The translations under genes and the position numbers were made by a program. This document shows positions 9,874 through 23,348 of a stretch of 64,000 nt of DNA, piece after piece; within the stretch, counting starts at the first letter, position 1, and every line of letters starts with the position of its first letter. Location: the NCBI GenBank assembly GCA_050953285.1, contig JBMNMK010000001.1:390280-454279 (forward strand), read 5' to 3'. Source of the DNA: Olsenella_K sp050953285. Lineage in GTDB: Bacteria; Actinomycetota; Coriobacteriia; Coriobacteriales; Atopobiaceae. The notes below the pieces were generated by a model that ran no database searches, was not told the DNA's origin, and was given only the letters and a program-made list of their open reading frames with translations.

Positions 9874-11340
9874 ATGATTCACTTTGACTCGCGCGGCTGG
9901 CGCGCAAAGATAGGTGAAGACTTCAGCGAAGATGAGATCGCGCAGCTAGGCTCTGCGCTGGGAAGCGTCTGGGCCGCCGCACACCCTCACAAGAGAATCT
10001 ATGTCGGTTTTGACACGCGTAAAACGGCCGAAAAGAGCGCCGCGCTCATTGCGCACAAGCTTGCTGCCTACGGCCTTCAGGTGACGCTGTCAGATGCGCC
10101 GCTGCCCACGCCCGCGCTGGGCGTGGCCGCTGCGCACGACCCCGCCTCTCCGGGCGCGGTGATGGTTACCGCCTCGGGCGCGCCATGGGACGAGTGCGGC
10201 GTGTGCCTGCGCGGGAGCGACGGAGGCCCTGTCCGCGACGATTTCATGCAGGCGCTCGAGCGCTCCATCACGTCGCAGCCGCACACGGGCGCGGGCACAT
10301 ACCACAGGTCCGATCTTATCCGCAGCTATACAGACATATCTGTGCGAGAAATACGTGCTGCCGTGAGCGCACCTGCGCCCGCCGCACCAGCGCCCGCCGC
10401 ACCAGCGCCCGCCGCGCCTGCTGCACCAGCGACCACGCTCAACGTCGTGGTGGACGCGCTGTTTGGGTCGGCGGGGGAGGCCGCAAGGGCAGTCATTTCT
10501 CGCCTCGGTCACAATGTTGAACTCATACACACCGGCGCGCCCCACGCGCGAGCGCCGCGGCCCCGGCCGACGGAATCGCAGGTAGATGCGCTGACCGCGC
10601 GCGTTGTTGAGCGCAAGGCGGATGTGGGGATCGCGTTTGATGGCGATGGCGATCGCATTGGCGTGGTGGACGAGCAGGGCCAGTTTGTGGAGCCTCACCT
10701 CGTAGAGGCGCTGCTGCTCGACGGCCTGGCCAAAGCCGCGCCAGATGCCCGCCTGGCCGCTCACGGCAATGCCCGCATGCTCGTCCTCAATCAAGCGTGT
10801 TCCGGCATTTTGCCGCGCAAGGCCGCTGAGCTGGGCTTATCCACGGTGAGCGTGCCCGTTGGTTTCAGGCGCATTTACGATGAGATAGCCCACGCCCAAG
10901 ACGCGGTGCTGATGGGGTGCGAGCAGTACGGTGGCATCATATTCCCGTGGCATCTCATGGAGCGAGACGCCATCTTTGCCGCAGGTCTTCTCCTGCAAAC
11001 TCTTGCCGAGAAAAACATGCCGCTCTCAGAGCTCGTGCGCCATGAACAGGCAACCCTCGGCAGAACTTACTTCCGCAAGCGCGATATCCCCTGCGACATT
11101 GACACGCGTGAGCGCTATCGCAACCTCTTGCCTGGAATGAATCCCGAGAGCTACTTCAACGTGCGACCTTCGCGCATTTCCCATGCTGAGGGGCTCAAGA
11201 TTGAGTTTCCCAATGGGTCGTGGGCTATGGCGAGAACATCGCGCACGCAGTCACTCATCAGGGTACGGGCGGAGGCCCTGTCTGCCGAAGAGGCGGACTA
11301 TCTGGTAGACCGCACTGTGGCTGCCATTGAAGATATGTGA
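9874..11340 (+). CDS. Phosphoglucomutase/phosphomannomutase family protein, atypical loops
   Basis: An alpha-D-phosphohexomutase of 488 residues, expected to interconvert the 1- and 6-phosphates of glucose or mannose. The metal loop FDGDGDRIGVVDE is clear. The phosphoserine loop reads TASGAPWDECG instead of TASHNP, the sugar loop reads CEQYGG instead of GEQSGH, and the phosphate-binding C-terminal motif is altered (RPSRISHAEG). An Ala-Pro linker of about 20 residues sits between the first two domains (10375-10419 and following). With galU it forms a plausible UDP-glucose pair. The substrate cannot be fixed, and the altered loops leave some doubt about activity. No strong ribosome site supports the start. 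Confidence 0.82.
   Translation: MIHFDSRGWRAKIGEDFSEDEIAQLGSALGSVWAAAHPHKRIYVGFDTRKTAEKSAALIAHKLAAYGLQVTLSDAPLPTPALGVAAAHDPASPGAVMVTASGAPWDECGVCLRGSDGGPVRDDFMQALERSITSQPHTGAGTYHRSDLIRSYTDISVREIRAAVSAPAPAAPAPAAPAPAAPAAPATTLNVVVDALFGSAGEAARAVISRLGHNVELIHTGAPHARAPRPRPTESQVDALTARVVERKADVGIAFDGDGDRIGVVDEQGQFVEPHLVEALLLDGLAKAAPDARLAAHGNARMLVLNQACSGILPRKAAELGLSTVSVPVGFRRIYDEIAHAQDAVLMGCEQYGGIIFPWHLMERDAIFAAGLLLQTLAEKNMPLSELVRHEQATLGRTYFRKRDIPCDIDTRERYRNLLPGMNPESYFNVRPSRISHAEGLKIEFPNGSWAMARTSRTQSLIRVRAEALSAEEADYLVDRTVAAIEDM
10375..10419 (+). repeat. 15-bp tandem repeat coding an Ala-Pro linker
   Basis: Three units of GCGCCCGCCGCACCA (the third ends GCGCCT) lie in frame in the mutase gene and encode APAAP blocks. 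Such runs often vary in copy number by slippage and usually code flexible interdomain linkers. Confidence 0.85.
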
Positions 11341-11394
11341 TCTGACCTGCGTATCTGTGGGGTGTGAGCGAGGAGATCTTTCTGAGTGCGAGGT

Positions 11395-11477
11395 TCTGGT
11401 ACACCCTCTGGTACACCGTCTGGTACACGCTGGTACACGTTGGTTCATGCGCGGTTCCACTCACCGTTCCACTCACC
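11395..11477 (+). repeat. Short direct repeats upstream of the rRNA promoter
   Basis: TGGTACAC occurs at 11397, 11409, 11421 and 11431, with a decayed copy (TGGTTCAT) at 11441: spacing 12, 12, 10, 10. Directly after it, GTTCCACTCACC is duplicated exactly (11454-11465 and 11466-11477). The array ends about 30 bases before the rRNA promoter and could be a protein-binding array, but no known factor is recognised. Confidence 0.85.
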
Positions 11478-11508
11478 TGTGGAGGTTGCGTGAATGAGCA
11501 TTCCCTCC

Positions 11509-11537
11509 TTGTTTTAAGGTGGTGTGGAGCGTATATT
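11509..11537 (+). promoter_or_regulatory. rRNA operon promoter
   Basis: The -35 TTGTTT (11509-11514) and -10 TATATT (11532-11537) are separated by exactly 17 bases, about 270 bases upstream of mature 16S. Transcription would begin near 11544. The leader from there to 11806 contains a palindromic GATCGATGAGATCGATG stretch and a small hairpin (11738-11759), likely part of processing and antitermination. No open frame of note lies in this leader. Confidence 0.65.
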
Positions 11538-11806
11538 GATTCCTCGCGCGGCGCCGCCCCACAAGGCAGCTGACCTGCGCAGTGAACCTTGAAAACCGGA
11601 TACTGCGATCGATGAGATCGATGAAGTGAGAGCGATATGCACAATGTAACAGATAAGGCACACTTTGTATTGTGCCCGTCTGTTCCTTATCTTTAGGATA
11701 TACGAATCCGAGATCAGCGGGTGAGCTTAAAGGATCTGCTTGGTATATATGCCCCAAGCAAAAAAGACTTTTTAAAGATTTACATATAAGACCTTTCATC
11801 GGGTCT

Positions 11807-13320
<1,514 letters not shown>

Positions 13321-13564
13321 CTAGGGAGGGGCAAAAGAGCTTATAAGCTCATACCAAACAGCTTGACACCTGCTTTTGCATACCAACTTACTTCATCGCG
13401 CATATATGCGCGCAGCATCCGGTCTTCGAGGTTTCACCTCGAAGCGTACCTTGAGAGCTGCATAGCGTGACTGTAGAAGTAAATAATTCTTCTTTTTAGA
13501 TCGCATCTAGAGACCAGACATGAAACGTCTGTCTCTACCCTTAAATATTTGAATCTCCAGAAGA
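13321..13564 (+). other. 16S-23S spacer without tRNA genes
   Basis: About 244 bases. No cloverleaf or T-loop sequence for tRNA-Ile or tRNA-Ala, the usual residents, can be found. It contains short inverted repeats (for example AGCTTATAAGCT near 13338 and AGACAGACGTTT-type complementarity near 13520) that probably belong to the processing stems of the two rRNAs. Confidence 0.8.
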
Positions 13565-16494
<2,930 letters not shown>

Positions 16495-16591
16495 TTCTAT
16501 ATTTCAAAGCGATCTAATAAGAGATCCCACACTTCAAATGTCGCGCTGTGCGGCCCTCAGGGTACGCACCTACATACGAACGTCCGACGCA

Positions 16592-16708
16592 GGCCGGCGA
16601 CTATGGCAGGGGTGTTACACCCGGTCCCATTCCGAACCCGGAAGTTAAGCCCCCGAGCGCCGATGGTACTGCGGAGTAAGTCCGTGGGAGAGCAGGGCGT
16701 CGCCGGCC
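16592..16708 (+). rRNA. rrf: 5S ribosomal RNA
   Basis: A 117-base 5S rRNA. The terminal stem is GGCCGGCGA against CGCCGGCC, with the conserved CCGAACCCGGAAGTTAAG in the middle. The flanks extend the stem (ACGTCCGACGCA before, TGCGACGGACGT after), which would form the processing stalk in the precursor. Confidence 0.95.
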
Positions 16709-16730
16709 TGCGACGGACGTTTAAGAAAGA

Positions 16731-16756
16731 GCCTCTGGGAAACCAGGGGCTTTTTT
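16731..16756 (+). terminator. Rho-independent terminator of the rRNA operon
   Basis: GCCTCTGG-GAAA-CCAGGGGC followed by TTTTTT: an 8-bp stem (one G-T pair) and a U-run about 20 bases after the 5S gene. Confidence 0.9.
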
Positions 16757-17212
16757 GGTATGAATGGACTTGAGGTGAAACGCTCGTGCATGCCTCCGAT
16801 TAGGGGAGTGAGCGGCACCTCCCTCGCTTGTGGTTAAGGGCAGCAGCCTGGTGTGCGTCCTTGATAGTAGCAAGACCGAAATACTTGACGGAGATCTATG
16901 TCAATAGTCGATTTCGGCCTACGGTAGGCCATTCGGCGAACGGTCGTACGGCTCTTTGGCGGCTCCTGAGTTGCTTTGCAAAATCACAATTCGCTCTGAA
17001 ATATGAAAGCAAAGGAATATAGATAGCAAAAATATCCAATAATGAGCACAGAAAAAGACTGAATAGAAATGGATAAAATATACGTTGACGATTGAAATAA
17101 TGATTTATACCAGTGCCAAAATTCATCCTAGACAAGCGTGAGAATCCTGCTAGATTTGTCCTTGCGATCGCATTGCCATATCAACACTGTTATGTATGGG
17201 AATGGAGTATGC
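16757..17212. other. Intergenic stretch, no recognised gene
   Basis: About 455 bases between the rRNA terminator and the BTAD regulator. The first half is GC-rich and the second (16985-17130) strongly AT-rich, as expected of a promoter region. A -35-like TTGACG is seen at 16885, and the stretch TCGGCCTACGGTAGGCCA (16914 on) contains a small inverted repeat. Frames of 60-80 codons exist here but show no family similarity and no ribosome sites. The regulator's frame stays open back to GTG 17138. Confidence 0.6.
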
Positions 17213-20200
17213 ATGGCAAAGTCTGGAAATGTATACATTGATGCTCTTGTTGGAAAACGTACGACTATGTCTAAGAAGATCAGCAAGAGGAGTACATATG
17301 GCCGCTATGAACCTTCTGATGTTGCTTCTTCTCTTGCTCGTATTGCACAAGAGGAGGACGCTTCTGGCTCTCGCTTGTTTGCTTTGATCGCAGAACCTGG
17401 GATGGATGCTGACCACGTGTTGAGATACATTGCTTTGAGCTGCGAGGGCTCTAAGGTCAACGTGTTGAGCACTGATCTCGGTCATAGATATTCTGAAGAA
17501 TGTCTCTCTGACTTCTATAGATTCGGCCGGAACGTGGTTAAGTCCTGCCTGAGGACGCAGACGGTTGCTATTTGTCACAACATGCCCGCTGCGGATGAAA
17601 GCCAGTTGGAGAAACTTGTGGCTGTCCTCCATAAGATGATGGATACGGGTGCCCTCGTGTTTCTCAGCATGTACCCTGAGGCATCGCAGCTGGTTGAGGA
17701 GTTTCCTCAGGCTGTGTGTTACAAGACGCATGATCTTCTCGTCAGCCTGCCAAGAAAGCTCACAAGGACGCGGGCAATGGGTATGCAGATGCGCTCGCTG
17801 ACGCATTGTATACCAGCGCTTGTTCGTGTGATCGCCAGTAATCGCTATCGGCGCCAAGATGCCACGCCGTTTGATGATGGCTACAGAGACAGTATTTCGC
17901 AGTTGGTCAAAGAGAGTCTGCGGGGCACTTTGATGGCCGAAGAGCGTGAGCTGAGGCTCGCTATGCTGCTGCTGGGAGAGGGCAACTTTGTTGATCTCCA
18001 GTATCTGATGCGGCGCATTGATTATGAGCTGCTTGCATCAATGGAAGACAGCGTGCCGCTGTTGGGCATTGATGTCGGTTGTCGCTCGTTTTCTTGCGCG
18101 TGTGCGAATACAACCGAAGGCCTGAGCTTGATGTATGCCAGCATTCTGCCTGTAGCAGCTGAGTTTCCCAATACCGTAGTGGGCATTGTTGATGTACTGG
18201 TGCGCAGAGAGGATTGGGCGCGTGCGGCGCAGGTGGCGTCGATGTGTGATGACCAGGCGCGTGCCATTTCGGCCGTACTCAAATATGCAGCGCAGTTTGT
18301 GAACATTGGGGAAGCGGGCCTGGTCTCGGATGTCCTGGAGCACTCCGCCGCGTGCGGACTGGCCTCGTCTGAAGACGCAAAACGAGCTCGCGCGGGCCTC
18401 AAACTTCTCTATAACGTGGGAGATGAGCTTATGAACCCCTTTGCCACATGCTGGGATCCAGATGAGGGCACAGAGCCTGGATGGAATGAGTATCTTGGGG
18501 CGATAAGAGCAATCAGTCGAGGAATCGGTTTGGATGCTCCAATTCCTCTGCCCTATGGTGGATCCAATTTCGTCTTTGCACTTGCTCACTTTGCGGAAGC
18601 GTTCAGATTGACCATGCTGGGGGAGTATGCGGATGCCTTTGGCCAGATCCTTCTGGCAAGAACCCGTCATTCCGAGACGCCTGGCTCGCTGTTGGAGATG
18701 CTCATTGCAGACCTGTACTACGTGCTCTCAGGCCTTACAGGGGCTCTGCCAACGCCCAATGAGCTGACCTGGTGGCAACAGGCACATGACAAGGTCCAAC
18801 TGTGGTGTCCTGCTATTTTGGAAAAGCTGCACCGCAATATCCCAGCCATTGTCAGCATCATGATGGGTACGGATGTGGATACCGGTGAGGTGGCCGAGCT
18901 CGTTCATGCGCTTGAGCGCAAGGACGAACACATGCTTTCTGCGTGGTTCATGCTGGTGGCATGCATCTCCGATGTCCGGAGAGGAACGTTCTCAAGAGCA
19001 CAGGTGCGTCTGACGCAGATGCGCAGGGTACTGGAGGCCATGCATAATCCATCGCCGTATCTGGATGCATCAGCCGCTCTGCTTGAAGCTCTTCTCGCCC
19101 AGAAGAACGTTCAAGCTGTGCAAGCGCTGCTGAATGAAGGCGTCTTGCCGCAAGAATTTGCAACGGTTGCGCAGCTTGTGGTACAGGCGTCGGCGCGTAA
19201 GAAGGATGATGCAGAGCCGCTCGGTGGTCTGGAGCCGCATGTGCCTGCGGGTACCGTATGGATCCTCAACCTTTCGGTGGATAATTTTGGGGCTCTGTCA
19301 GAGCTGTGTTTGAAGGCCATTCCTGAATCGTGGAGAGATGAGCTTGCCCGGATTGCACTGCAGGTGGCGCGCAGTGATGGGGCGGATGAGATGTCAGAGA
19401 TCAACCAGGTTGAGGCGCTTTCGTGCAACCTTGATGAGGAGACCGGGCATGCTCGCATTGAGATTTCGATTCTGGGTAGAGTGCGGGTCAGGTATCTCGG
19501 TCAAGAGATTCCGGAAGCAATGATTGATAGACGGCGCGCCAAAGAGCTTTTGGTGTTGCTTGCGTCAGCGGAGGCTCATGAGTTGAAGCGCTATAAGATC
19601 ATGGAATCCATTTGGCCAGATGCGGACTATGTTTCGGGGCAACAGAGGCTCTATGAGGCAACGAGTGTCTTAAGAACGCTGTTTTCAAAGTGCTTGTATG
19701 GAGAGACGGGGTCTTTGGACAGGGAAGCGGCCGTCATTGCAAATAGGTCGACTAGGACACTTGCGCTCAATCCTGCGTGCGTTTCCGTGGATGTGGATAG
19801 GTTCTTGGCATTGGCGCGAAGCGTTATGGACCGGGAGGGTGACGATGCGTTTACGGTTGCCGCAGCTAAGAAAGTTGAGGCAATCTATCGCGGGGATCTG
19901 TGCTTGCCGGCAAACGATGGTATAGGGATCGTTGAGCTGCGGCGCCGTGAGCTGCGCGGTATCTATACGGACGTGATGGTAGCTGGTACGCTTGCGGCTC
20001 TTCGGAGCAATCGTATTCTTACGGCGACGCGCTTTGCGCAGAACGCATACGTTTCAGACAACACACGTGAAGACGTTATGAAGCTGTACATGGCTGCCTT
20101 TGTAGCTGCGGGAAGAACCTCTGAGGCAGAAAGGGAGTACAAGAAATATTGCATCCATGTGGTAGATGTCACGCACAATCCACCATCGCGCGCGCTGCGT

Positions 20201-20467
20201 GAGACGGTGGCAAGGCTGCTTGCTGGTGGACGGTCAAGTGCAATGGGCATTGTGGGACCTGCATTGGAAATCCCTCACGATGCACCCGATGCGTCCGACG
20301 TTCCCGATATGCCTGATGCAGAGGATGCAGAGACTACGCATGATACCCATGCGCACGATATTCACCATACTTCTGAGTTCAAAGCACAAGATGGCAGGGG
20401 TAGTGTGGTGGATGAACCTGAAGAGGAGAGACCCGAGGAGCAAGCGGACGGTCAAGACCAAAGTTAG
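17213..20467 (+). CDS. Very large BTAD-domain transcription regulator
   Basis: About 1084 residues. From about residue 745 there is an OmpR-type winged helix (ISILGRVRVRYLG, then RRRAKELLVLLAS and KRYKIMESIWPDA), followed by a bacterial transcriptional activator (BTAD) helical-repeat domain ending near residue 1020 (SEAEREYKKYC). This is the SARP/AfsR arrangement with the DNA-binding part at the C-terminus. The N-terminal 700 residues resemble a STAND-type ATPase and helical repeats, but the place of the P-loop reads LIAEPGMDADHV, without GKS/T, so ATP binding is doubtful. The last 60 residues are acidic and His-rich, probably disordered. The start at 17213 (MAKSGNVYI) is preferred over GTG 17138 because of a weak GGAATGGAG site. 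The target is unknown; secA follows 120 bases on. Confidence 0.8.
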   Translation: MAKSGNVYIDALVGKRTTMSKKISKRSTYGRYEPSDVASSLARIAQEEDASGSRLFALIAEPGMDADHVLRYIALSCEGSKVNVLSTDLGHRYSEECLSDFYRFGRNVVKSCLRTQTVAICHNMPAADESQLEKLVAVLHKMMDTGALVFLSMYPEASQLVEEFPQAVCYKTHDLLVSLPRKLTRTRAMGMQMRSLTHCIPALVRVIASNRYRRQDATPFDDGYRDSISQLVKESLRGTLMAEERELRLAMLLLGEGNFVDLQYLMRRIDYELLASMEDSVPLLGIDVGCRSFSCACANTTEGLSLMYASILPVAAEFPNTVVGIVDVLVRREDWARAAQVASMCDDQARAISAVLKYAAQFVNIGEAGLVSDVLEHSAACGLASSEDAKRARAGLKLLYNVGDELMNPFATCWDPDEGTEPGWNEYLGAIRAISRGIGLDAPIPLPYGGSNFVFALAHFAEAFRLTMLGEYADAFGQILLARTRHSETPGSLLEMLIADLYYVLSGLTGALPTPNELTWWQQAHDKVQLWCPAILEKLHRNIPAIVSIMMGTDVDTGEVAELVHALERKDEHMLSAWFMLVACISDVRRGTFSRAQVRLTQMRRVLEAMHNPSPYLDASAALLEALLAQKNVQAVQALLNEGVLPQEFATVAQLVVQASARKKDDAEPLGGLEPHVPAGTVWILNLSVDNFGALSELCLKAIPESWRDELARIALQVARSDGADEMSEINQVEALSCNLDEETGHARIEISILGRVRVRYLGQEIPEAMIDRRRAKELLVLLASAEAHELKRYKIMESIWPDADYVSGQQRLYEATSVLRTLFSKCLYGETGSLDREAAVIANRSTRTLALNPACVSVDVDRFLALARSVMDREGDDAFTVAAAKKVEAIYRGDLCLPANDGIGIVELRRRELRGIYTDVMVAGTLAALRSNRILTATRFAQNAYVSDNTREDVMKLYMAAFVAAGRTSEAEREYKKYCIHVVDVTHNPPSRALRETVARLLAGGRSSAMGIVGPALEIPHDAPDASDVPDMPDAEDAETTHDTHAHDIHHTSEFKAQDGRGSVVDEPEEERPEEQADGQDQS

Positions 20468-20486
20468 ATTGCGCTTTCAATGTTCG

Positions 20487-20532
20487 TTTGCAGCTCGTCT
20501 GCAAATACCGAGCGCTGGTGATAAAGTATAAA
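20487..20532 (+). promoter_or_regulatory. Inverted repeat and -10-like box before secA
   Basis: TTTGCAG-CTCGT-CTGCAAA (20487-20505) is a perfect 7-5-7 inverted repeat, and TATAAA follows at 20527-20532. No convincing -35 lies at the right distance, so the promoter call is tentative. The repeat could be an operator or a leader hairpin of the preceding transcript. Confidence 0.3.
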
Positions 20533-20587
20533 GTTGCAAAATTGCGGCTTTCGTACCGACCAGCAATTCGGAAAAGGATAGAAGCCA

Positions 20588-23347
20588 ATGCGTAATTTCT
20601 TTTCTAAGCTACTTTCAATAGGCTCTGATAAGCCTTTGAAGGAATATGAGCACATAGCTTCGCAGATAAACGAGCTGGAGCCCCATTTTCAGGACATGAG
20701 TGATGAGGAGCTCAGTGGACAGACAGCACTTTTTAGGGAGCGCTATGCCAATGGCGAGACCTTAGATGACCTCCTTCCTGAAGCCTTTGCTGCCGTGAGG
20801 GAGGCTTCTAGGAGGACGATTGGCCTCAGACATTTTGATGTTCAGCTCATAGGCGGCATTGCGCTGCACCGCGGAACCATTGCAGAGATGAAGACGGGCG
20901 AAGGCAAGACGCTCGTCTCCACCTTGGCAGGATATCTCAATGCCATTCCTGGCGAGGGTGTCCATGTGGTTACGGTTAACGACTACCTGGCCAAGCGCGA
21001 CAGCGAGTGGATGGGACGCATTTATCGCTTCATGGGCATGAATGTTGGTCTTCTGCAAAACGGCATGAAGATCAACATGAAAAAGCCTGCATACCAGGCA
21101 GATGTCACCTATGGCACAAACTCTGAGTTCGGTTTTGACTACCTGCGTGACAACATGGTGACGCGCCCCGGCGCGCGGGTGCAGCGTGGACACCACTTTG
21201 CAATCGTGGACGAGGTGGACTCCATCCTGATCGACGAGGCCAGAACCCCGCTTATCATCTCTGGCGCAGGCACCAAATCTGCGGATACTTACAAGGACTT
21301 TGCCCGCGCAGTACGCGGTTTGATCCAAGACGTTGACTATGAGATGGATGAGGCAAAGCATACCATCGCCGCAACTGAGACAGGACTTGAGAAGATAGAG
21401 CGCGCCTTAGGCGTGGACGATATCTACGGTGACATCTCTGGCCAGCTGGTCAACCACCTTCAGCAGGCGCTTAAAGCTGAGTACATGTTCCATAGAGATC
21501 AGCAGTATGTGGTCTTGGACGGCGAGGTCAAAATTGTAGATGAGTTCACCGGCCGCATCATGGAAGGCAGGCGTTACTCTGAGGGCCTTCACCAGGCAAT
21601 TGAGGCAAAAGAAGGCGTCTTGATCCGTGAGGAAAACCAGACGCTTGCCACCATTACCCTGCAGAACTACTTCAGGCTCTACGACAAGCTGTCGGGCATG
21701 ACCGGTACGGCTATGACCGAAGACGCGGAGTTCCGCGAGATCTACAATCTGCCGGTCACGGTGATTCCGCCCAACAAGCCGGTGATCCGTATTGACCACG
21801 ATGATCTGGTCTACAGAAACATCCAATGCAAGTTCAATGCGGTGGTAGAAGACATTGTTGAGCGCCATGCGCAGGGTCAGCCCTGCTTGGTGGGTACGGT
21901 CTCGGTGGAAAACTCCGAGGTCTTGTCCCGTATGCTTTCTAAGCGCGGCATCAAGCACAACGTCCTCAACGCAAAATACCATGAGCGAGAAGCCCAAATT
22001 GTCGCGCAGGCTGGCCGCGCGGGCGCCGTTACCATTGCAACCAACATGGCCGGCCGTGGTACGGATATCCTTTTGGGAGGAAATGCAGAACAGCTTGCCC
22101 AGGACATGCTGCGCGAGCAAAACATCGATCCAGAAGAGGCTCCCCAAGATGTGCGCTCAGCAGCACTGGAGCGCGCCAAAGAAATCTGCAGCAAGGAGCG
22201 CGAGCGCGTCGTTGCTGCAGGCGGCCTGTGCGTTATCGGCACCGAGCGCCATGAGAGCCGCCGTATTGACAACCAGCTGCGCGGACGTGCAGGCCGTCAG
22301 GGAGATCCTGGTGAGACGCAGTTCTACCTCTCGCTTGAAGACGACCTCATGAGGCTGTTTGCGGGCGATAAGGTGGAATCAATCTCTGCGTGGATGCAGA
22401 AAGCAAACCTGCCTGATGACATGCCTATCCAGGCAAAGATCGTGACCAAGGCCGTTGAGGGTTCTCAGCGCAAGGTGGAAGAGATCAACTTCTCCATGCG
22501 TAAGAACGTTCTTGATTACGACGACGTTATGAACAAGCAGCGCCAGGTCATCTACGAGGAGAGAAACAAGATCCTCGACGGCAAAGACCTGACGGAGCAC
22601 ATCAGCGAGGTCACCCGTCAGACCGTTGAACGTGAGGTGGAGACGTTCTGCTCGGCAGAGCAAGATCCCGAGGAATGGGACTTCGACGGTCTCACCAAGT
22701 GGGTGAGCGCGCTCACAGGCAAGCCCGCAGATACGCTCAACTTGGATCGTGATGATGACCAGGAGGATCTGGTCGATAAGATCGTGGAGTTTGTTGAGGC
22801 AACCTATGTTGATAAGTCCGCGCGCTTGGGCGACGAGATCATGCATGAGCTGTCAACTCAGGTCATGCTGCGCGTGATAGATACCCGCTGGATGGCATAC
22901 CTGCAGGAGATGGACTACCTCAAGACAGGCATTGGCCTGCGCGGTTATGGCCAGAGAGACCCGCTCGTGGAGTACAAGAGTGAGGCGTATGCAGCGTTTA
23001 CCTCGCTTGTGGACACCATGTATGAGGACTTCTTGCGCACGATACTGCGCATAGAGATCGCTATCAAGCCGCCTGCTCAGACCCAGGATGATGGTGCAGA
23101 TGATGAGCTCAAGGGCGCCCATTATTCTGGTCCACAAGAGGTGGACGGAGACCAGCGCCAGCGCATGCGCCGTGAGAGTGCTCGCATGAATCCGGGTGTA
23201 AACAATCCAGGAGAGCATGCGGCGCAGGGCAAACCTCAGACGTATATCAAGGCAGAGCATGACCCGTATGCTGGCGTGGGAAGAAATGACCCGTGTCCTT
23301 GCGGCTCTGGCAAGAAGTTTAAGAATTGTCACGGTAGGAACCGGTAA
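20588..23347 (+). CDS. secA: Preprotein translocase ATPase SecA
   Basis: Motor of the Sec pathway, 919 residues, at the cytoplasmic face of the SecYEG channel. Walker A is MKTGEGKTLVSTLA and the DEAD-type motif reads VDEVDSILIDEARTPLI. Both helicase halves, the preprotein cross-linking domain and the scaffold are at their normal places. The C-terminus carries the complete zinc SEC-C motif CPCGSGKKFKNCH (CxCx8CH), used to contact SecB or ribosomes. The start ATG 20588 follows AAAAGGATAGAAGCCA. prfB begins one base after the stop. Confidence 0.98.
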   Translation: MRNFFSKLLSIGSDKPLKEYEHIASQINELEPHFQDMSDEELSGQTALFRERYANGETLDDLLPEAFAAVREASRRTIGLRHFDVQLIGGIALHRGTIAEMKTGEGKTLVSTLAGYLNAIPGEGVHVVTVNDYLAKRDSEWMGRIYRFMGMNVGLLQNGMKINMKKPAYQADVTYGTNSEFGFDYLRDNMVTRPGARVQRGHHFAIVDEVDSILIDEARTPLIISGAGTKSADTYKDFARAVRGLIQDVDYEMDEAKHTIAATETGLEKIERALGVDDIYGDISGQLVNHLQQALKAEYMFHRDQQYVVLDGEVKIVDEFTGRIMEGRRYSEGLHQAIEAKEGVLIREENQTLATITLQNYFRLYDKLSGMTGTAMTEDAEFREIYNLPVTVIPPNKPVIRIDHDDLVYRNIQCKFNAVVEDIVERHAQGQPCLVGTVSVENSEVLSRMLSKRGIKHNVLNAKYHEREAQIVAQAGRAGAVTIATNMAGRGTDILLGGNAEQLAQDMLREQNIDPEEAPQDVRSAALERAKEICSKERERVVAAGGLCVIGTERHESRRIDNQLRGRAGRQGDPGETQFYLSLEDDLMRLFAGDKVESISAWMQKANLPDDMPIQAKIVTKAVEGSQRKVEEINFSMRKNVLDYDDVMNKQRQVIYEERNKILDGKDLTEHISEVTRQTVEREVETFCSAEQDPEEWDFDGLTKWVSALTGKPADTLNLDRDDDQEDLVDKIVEFVEATYVDKSARLGDEIMHELSTQVMLRVIDTRWMAYLQEMDYLKTGIGLRGYGQRDPLVEYKSEAYAAFTSLVDTMYEDFLRTILRIEIAIKPPAQTQDDGADDELKGAHYSGPQEVDGDQRQRMRRESARMNPGVNNPGEHAAQGKPQTYIKAEHDPYAGVGRNDPCPCGSGKKFKNCHGRNR

Positions 23348-23348
23348 T

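Noticed and set aside
16757..17212. A small gene or tRNA after the rRNA operon
   Set aside because: No cloverleaf or T-loop sequence and no ribosome-site-supported frame with family motifs could be found.
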